NCBI GenBank assembly: GCA_022385805.1
Contig: MU277714.1
Coordinates: 89,869 to 153,868 of the forward strand
Direction of reading: 5' to 3'
Origin: Pilatotrama ljubarskyi
Lineage: Eukaryota > Basidiomycota > Agaricomycetes > Polyporales > Polyporaceae
DNA: 64,000 bases
Below, one piece after another: positions 58,768-64,000 of this stretch. The notes beneath the pieces are model-generated. The model did no database searches. It was given only the letters and a program-made list of their open reading frames with translations, and was not told the DNA's origin. Each line of letters starts with the position of its first letter. Position 1 is the stretch's first letter. A program made the position numbers and the translations under genes.

Positions 58768-59841
58768 TCAGCGTTCCTCAGGAGGCAGGAACTTGTCCAA
58801 CTTTTTGCGCAACGGGTGGTCCACCTTGATGCCCACTGTCCGCAATGCAATCGCAAGCTCCCCCGCCAACCGCCGTTTCTCCTCCTCATCTCCCCCCTTC
58901 GACTCTAAGAGCTCCTTGACCGCTCGCGCCAGCCGTCCGCGCGGTAAGGGTGGCTTGTCGCCGAGCGACGGAGGGGGCCTTTTCTTTTTGCCTCCTTTCG
59001 ACGCCTTCAACTTCGGGACCGCTAGCAGCGGATCCATGACTTCGAGTCGGAACCTCCGGTATGCGACCGCAGCGAGCGGGACGACGCGATCGGGCGGACT
59101 CGCCGCCTCGGCGTAGGCCTCGATTTGCGCGACGCGCGCGGGCGGATCGCCTTCCCTGTACCCCCATTTCTTCAGCTCCTCCGTGCGACGCTCGCGGAGT
59201 CGCTTCTGGACCTTCTCGCGCGTGTCGTCCTCGCGGATAGTTCGGGCGACGGCGTCAAGGACGTCCGCGAGACGGAGCCAGCCGCGGTCCTCGTCCACGG
59301 CGCGCTTGACGTAGTGTCGGTTTACGTAGTTAAGCAGGCGGCTGACGGACTGTGCTCCGGCCGAGTAACGGTTGAAGCAGGGCACGAGATAGTGTATGAG
59401 AGTGGAGTCGTCCGCGGGTGCTCCTAAGAAGATCTCTCGTGCGACGTCCGCGTAATAGCGGTCGAGTTGTTCGTATAGATCCGCACCGCTAGCCTTGCCC
59501 TTGTCGCTCTGGATGGAGAATCTCGCAGGGAAACCGGCGAGGCCGGCGGGACCAGAAGAGGAGTCGGACTGCGCAGTAAAGTAGTTGTAGACTGCTGTAT
59601 GCACGCCCATGTGGTAGCTGACGTCGATGGCGGGGGCCTTCGAGGGATTATTCGTCGGCGCGCGAACGATGTGGTCCAGCGCGGGATGCAGGTAGCCCCA
59701 GAGGGCGTGGAGAGATGCAGAGGGGTTCGCGCTCCCGGTGGACGGGTTCGGGAGCGGAGGGAGTGCCGGCGGCGCGGGGTCGGGCTTCGCGTGGCCGTTG
59801 GCGGGCGCGGGCTTGCGCTTGTCGCTGGCCTGCGCTGGCAT
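58768..59841 (-). CDS. Stand-alone cullin N-terminal-domain protein
   Basis: Intronless, 357 residues. After a Pro/Ala-rich start, residues ~45-200 match the beginning of cullins: LWGYLHPALDHIVRAP, HMGVHTAVYNYFTAQ, LYEQLDRYYADVAREIF, then LIHYLVPCFNRY and LLNYVNRHYVKRAVDEDRGW. The rest (EKVQKRLRERRTEELKKWG onwards) is basic and helical and ends LRKKLDKFLPPEER. There is no cullin-homology domain, winged helix or neddylation site, and the protein is about half the length of a normal cullin. It could bind an adaptor without a RING partner, or be a cullin-repeat protein with a different job. It shares a 218-base divergent promoter with SWC5. Lack of introns is unusual for this region. Confidence 0.75.
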   Translation of the reverse strand: MPAQASDKRKPAPANGHAKPDPAPPALPPLPNPSTGSANPSASLHALWGYLHPALDHIVRAPTNNPSKAPAIDVSYHMGVHTAVYNYFTAQSDSSSGPAGLAGFPARFSIQSDKGKASGADLYEQLDRYYADVAREIFLGAPADDSTLIHYLVPCFNRYSAGAQSVSRLLNYVNRHYVKRAVDEDRGWLRLADVLDAVARTIREDDTREKVQKRLRERRTEELKKWGYREGDPPARVAQIEAYAEAASPPDRVVPLAAVAYRRFRLEVMDPLLAVPKLKASKGGKKKRPPPSLGDKPPLPRGRLARAVKELLESKGGDEEEKRRLAGELAIALRTVGIKVDHPLRKKLDKFLPPEER

Positions 59842-60059
59842 GGGAGCGGCGCGGGCGGCGGTGTGGGCGTGAGGAGAAGCAGGGCGGGAGACGAGCGTGA
59901 GGGCGAGCAGCGAGTCTGCCCGTAATGAATAAAAGTTGCTGAGAGTCGCGCGCGCCCATCAAACTTCCCGCACTGGCGACAACGTTTCCGAGCGCAGCGG
60001 CAATCCCCTTCCTTTCCTTGCCTTGCCTTTCCCCGCATTCACAGCCGCCTTTGCTCCCC

Positions 60060-60936
60060 ATGCAATCGGACTCCGAGGACGATTCAGACTACGTGCCGCC
60101 AAAGGACGCAGGTAATGACTGTACGTGGCCATCCGGAATAATCACGCTCATTGCTCTTCGTGGACTCCGAAGGCACCGACAATGAAGCTCCCGCGCCAAA
60201 GCGTGCCAGAACGGACCAGCCATCGGAGACAGCATCTTTGGAAGACACCGCACACAAGCAGTGCGTTCCTAGCTCAGAGCGACTGCACCGGCTGTCTGAC
60301 TTCCTCAGATCAGAAAGGGCGACGAGGCGTATGCGGCTTTCAAGGCCTCCCTAAGCGCAGCGCAGCCGTCCGCCTCTGCTGCTCCGCAGAACGTCAAGAT
60401 CATCAAGCGCTATCGATTCGCTGGAGAAGAGGTGACGTGCGTATTCTCTTCATGATCCATGCACTTTCGCTCTTACGCCAGAGCTTGATAGTGAAGTCAA
60501 GGAGGTCCCCGCCGACTCGCAAGAAGCGAAGCAATGGCCGTTATGGAGACCCTCCGATGACACCTCCGAGCCACCAACGGCCACCGAACAGCCTCCCCCT
60601 ACTCATAGCGGGAGCGCCATCCCCGTCGCCTCAACCTCCGCCAGTCCGGGCGGCAGCTCAGTGAAACCGCCAGCCAAGCGTCCCGGGCCCCGGAAGCCGA
60701 AGACGACCCTCGCACCGATCCCGAAAAAACAGCCCGTGAAGAAGCTGACGACGCTCGACAAGTCCGCTATGGACTGGCGCGCACACGTCGAAGGCGACGG
60801 AGATTCCAGCGTGAAGGACGAGCTCGAGGCGAACAGGCGCGGAGGCGGATACCTCGAAAAGGTCGAATTCCTCCAGCGCGTCGAGGCCCGTAAAGAGGAA
60901 GTACTGGACGCGACCAAGGGAAAGCGCAGGCGATGA
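60060..60936 (+). CDS. SWC5: SWR1-complex protein 5 (BCNT-C domain)
   Basis: Subunit of the SWR1 remodeller that deposits H2A.Z. Begins MQSDSEDDSDYVPPKDAG, an acidic segment as in yeast Swc5, with exon 1 at 60060-60111. A middle part contains PAPKRARTDQ and, after an intron ending about 60315, KGDEAYAAFKASL and IIKRYRFAGEE. The following intron (about 60432-60483) is less certain: only an acceptor ending GAG keeps LDSEVKEVPADSQE in frame. The C-terminal BCNT domain is clear: LTTLDKSAMDWRAHV, VKDELEANRRGGGYLE, KVEFLQRVEARKEE, stop at 60936. It lies head-to-head with the cullin-like gene. Confidence 0.9.
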
Positions 60937-61152
60937 TCTACTTGCACGCTTGGGTGCCGAAAGTGGCCCAAAGCACAGATATCCGACGGTATGTACGATA
61001 GGTTACAAGTGTGTATGTACAGTACAAGGAAATACCCCACGTCGTCCGTGGAGCGGTCATGAATACTCGTGAGGCGTGGCGTCATACAAGGTAACAATGA
61101 CCAGTGGACAGCGTACAAAACGGATCGTGGTCATGAAAGCGAACGGAACACC

Positions 61153-64000
61153 TCACACAACGCCAAGCACCACGGTTGCCCTCAGGCTGACCTCCCTCCT
61201 AGCAGGCATAACAACAGCAGCAGGCTGACCCTCTGCATCGACCTCCAGATACTCCTCCGCCCTCAACGAGCTCGACTTCCAGCCCCAGCTCTGGCTCACC
61301 GAGAACACATCCGGCGCGCTCGTGAACCGCGTCAGGCTCGCGCCCGTCGCGCTCGCACACGCGATGGTGAAGTACGCGCTCACCGCCGGGCGCGGGTCGC
61401 GATACGGTTGTGGTGGGGTCACCGCCGGCGCCATAGCCGGCAAAGAAACGGGCCCGGCCATCGAACCCATGCTGTTGGAGCTACCGTGCAGGTTCGTGGA
61501 GGAGCGCGCAAAACCGGGAGAGCTCGGAAGAGATGAGGAGAGCGCGGAGCCCGTGGATGTGGCGGGGGAGTTCGGCACAGACGCTGTCGTGCTCGTCCGC
61601 GCAAGCGGCGACATCGGTACAGCCGACTGCGAGGTCACCGGGCTACCGCTCGCAAAGACGGAGGGTGGTCGTGGTGTTGACACCGATGAAGATGCACCGC
61701 GACCAATGACGCCCCGGTCGCGCGGCGGTGACGAGAGCACGCCCGAGACAGGTGCGGAAGAGGCGGGAATCGGGTCGACAGTCGACTGTCGGTGCAGATA
61801 TATCCCAAGCTGGATGCCCTTCTTGCGCACGACCTGGACGTACACGTTGTACAGGCTGCCCGCGTACCATATCGTGTGCGAATGCAGGCGGCTCTTCTCC
61901 TTGAGGGCGTCGACGTCCCAGAACTCCACGGCAAAGCGGAAGGGAGGATGCGCCGTCCATTGCGTCGCGCTAGGAATAGGGTTTGATATCGCGAAAGCAG
62001 AGGCAGGTCTTCGAGCTTGTTCCAGTCCGAAGAAATTCGCCTCGGTGGCATTGGTGCCTTTCTTTGCGTTTCCTAGGTCGAAGAGCTGGTCCATCGATGC
62101 ACCCTCAAGACCGGTGCTGTCTCCGAGACGGAGCGAAGAATCACCCGGCACTGGGTAGACTGCCTTGTCTAGTTCCTCCGGGTGTGTGATATCCTTTGGT
62201 ATGTCCGCCGGCGCTATCCCAAGGCCGAGATCTCTGGGCGAATTCGAAGGGGACAGAGGTGGCGACGATGAGCCAGGACGCCGCGCGGTGATTCTATGGT
62301 AGAGCGCAGACTGATTCCAATGCGCTGCTTGCAGCACACTGAGGGGAACCAAGGGCTTGCCGGTGGCGGGTGAAACGTCCCTTGATATCGTCATGAGGTC
62401 GTCCAGGTGCTATACCTGGCTGTCAGAGGAGTGTATGTCACGTCATGGAATGACCGGCCTACCATATTGGCGTAGTAAACCCCCTCACTGAATAACCTTT
62501 CAAACTCGGCTTCCTCCACTTCCGCCGGCTCTCCCGGAGCACCCGTTGCTCGTGCAGCCCGCCGCATCTCGACAACATTGCGTGCCATCTCGTAGCGCTC
62601 CTTCTCTCCTCTCACGAAAAGGGCGTCAGATGACAAGATGCCCCGGAGCCAGCGAGCAGTCAGGCCTCCTCTCCGCCATATTACGGGCATGTCCGTCGCG
62701 TGCCTAGAGTAGGATGCACCTAGGCGCGATCCGCGCATCTCGGGCGGTGCGGAGCCGGGTCGGTCGTTGGCCCACTGGAGATGAGGGTTCCCGGGCGACC
62801 ACAGGCCTCCGAGCGTTTGTCCGGCACCATCTGAACCGGTAGCCAGAGCCTGCTCTTCGTATCGCAGCATGTCCACGCCCCAGCGCGTCAGCCAGCACGC
62901 CGCAGCTTCGCCAACTTTGTCAGATACGGCGCCGTAGTAGTAGCAGGGCTCCAACCTCTCCGTCCCAGGCTTCCCAGCTTCATCCTCGTGGTATTCTGAT
63001 TCCGAGTCCGTGTCCAGGCCTGATAAGCCGCCAATGTGCGAGTGCTTTGGCTCGTTCTTTGCGGCTCCTTCACCCACAAGGGCGGGGGCGTGGTCGCGAG
63101 GCAGGCTGCTGCTAGAAGAGTCGAAAGAGGGTTCCTCTTCCCTGATCAGCTCTGCGACCTGCTCGAGTCCGACGGCAGGATCGGTATCATGGTCTTGCCC
63201 GTCTCCGTCGAAGCCTGTCTCGCCAGGAGGCCCTATGCCGCGGCCCACGGCAAAGCTGAGATATCGAACAACGGTATACGGGCCCACAGTTCGCAGTATG
63301 GCGGACAACGCTTGGGAGGCGACTGATGGTATTGATAGAAACGTGGCGGTAGCCAGTAGGGACAAGAGGAAGCGCGGGCTTGCGGAATGGTGTCCCGGCG
63401 GCGAAGTGGGAGCAGAGGATATGTCGAGACTAGCTGGGAGAGCACCTCCGGACTGTTGAGGGGTATAACTAAGACCATCGGACGAGAACGGGGGAGTCAA
63501 CGGGCAGGTCGGAGTGGGTATCAGAGAAGGGGATATCCAGAGAGGCGGGCCACCGCCGTACAGTCTTGCAATACATACTCTGCTCGGAGGAATAGCATGT
63601 CAGCGCAGTTCTGCCGCCATAGCAAGGATGGCGACTTCTCACGCACTCAAATGCTGCAAAGCAACGAGTCAACATGCTGTCAGGCTGCTAGAGACTCATC
63701 CTGGCACAAACATCGCCGAAATTGGCACGCAGTGCCATTCAGGTGCCATTGCAACGATCTGCCATGAGACTCACCTGCTCTTGTTATATTGAGATCATCG
63801 AATGCTATGTCAATATAATCCGCGTCTTCGCGGTGACTGGGTTGCCTAGACTTCGACTCGCTGAAGCCTGACGTAAATAGCGATTGGAAGTAGCCCTGAC
63901 CAGCGGCAAAAATCAGACATGGCTTCACAAGCAATGGTTACTATACACTAGAGACTCACAGCTTGTATGAGAATCACGCGATGCAGCCTGTAGACTGCAT
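61153..64000 (-). CDS. BTB/POZ-domain protein, 5' end outside the window
   Basis: Partial: the gene enters from the right edge. The BTB part reads YFQSLFTSGFSESK, DYIDIAFDDLNITRA, then (after an intron with GA|GTGCGT) VCIARLYGGGPPLW, SPRFLLSLLATATFLSIP and TVGPYTVVRYLSFAVGRGIG. A long exon down to about 62463 contains an acidic/Ser linker, CYYYGAVSDKVGEAAACWL, WGVDMLRYEE and FERLFSEGVYYANM. After one intron comes the last exon (to 61153) with HLDDLMTISRDVSPATGKPL, FRFAVEFWDVDALKEKSRLH, HTIWYAGSLYNVYVQVV and a Ser/Pro tract, ending VVLGVV. BTB proteins often bridge Cul3 ligases and substrates; no direct evidence here. Confidence 0.8.

Noticed and set aside
1..64000. tRNA, rRNA, CRISPR or bacterial-type regulatory sites
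   Set aside because: No cloverleaf with A and B boxes, no rRNA-like sequence and no spaced repeat array was seen; the DNA is eukaryotic with introns.

Overview
This window looks like a gene-dense piece of nuclear DNA from a filamentous basidiomycete, most likely an Agaricomycete. The evidence is GC-rich coding sequence, many introns of about 45-65 bases with GT(R)NGT donors and CTRAY-like branch sites, and proteins typical of fungi: a TRK potassium transporter, Rsc1/2-like chromatin remodeller subunit, S10 carboxypeptidase, Kre9-like wall protein, and long Ser/Pro-rich regulatory proteins. There is no operon structure, CRISPR array, rRNA or convincing tRNA. Gene models below were built by hand from reading frames, splice signals and conserved protein motifs; nearly all exon lengths close in frame.

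Layout. 1-6557: one G-protein alpha subunit gene set in long non-coding flanks. 6558-14528: short-chain dehydrogenase (-), GPALPP/DUF3752 protein (-), ADAL-type deaminase (+), bromodomain-BAH Rsc1/2-like protein (-). 16606-25047: C2H2 zinc-finger protein (+), GH99-like protein with a proline-rich tail (-), APC11 (+), a P-loop (uridine kinase/PRK-like) kinase (-) and a metallo-beta-lactamase-fold hydrolase (+), the last two sharing a short divergent promoter. 25048-33929 is a gene-poor, decayed region: one small secreted protein, a 420-bp hAT-type MITE with perfect 8-bp target duplication, and an MFS transporter pseudogene split by a ~0.9-kb insertion. 33930-42886 (all -): S10 carboxypeptidase, COP9 subunit 7, TRK potassium transporter. 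43662-55370 (+): RGP1, PSP1-domain protein, Ser/Pro-rich protein. 55800-64000: Kre9-like membrane protein (-), Mediator 9-like protein (-), cullin N-terminal-domain protein (-), SWC5 (+), and a BTB protein (-) running off the right edge.

Functionally this is mostly housekeeping: signalling (G alpha), chromatin and transcription (Rsc1/2-like, SWC5, Mediator), ubiquitin control (APC11, CSN7, cullin-like, BTB), Golgi traffic (RGP1) and ion uptake (TRK). The most unusual feature is splicing architecture: five genes need micro-exons of 1, 7, 11, 12, 13 and 19 nt to restore conserved frames, and two neighbouring genes use GC-AG introns with the same GCATGT donor. The single-nucleotide exon in the G alpha gene is the strongest candidate for something worth following up.
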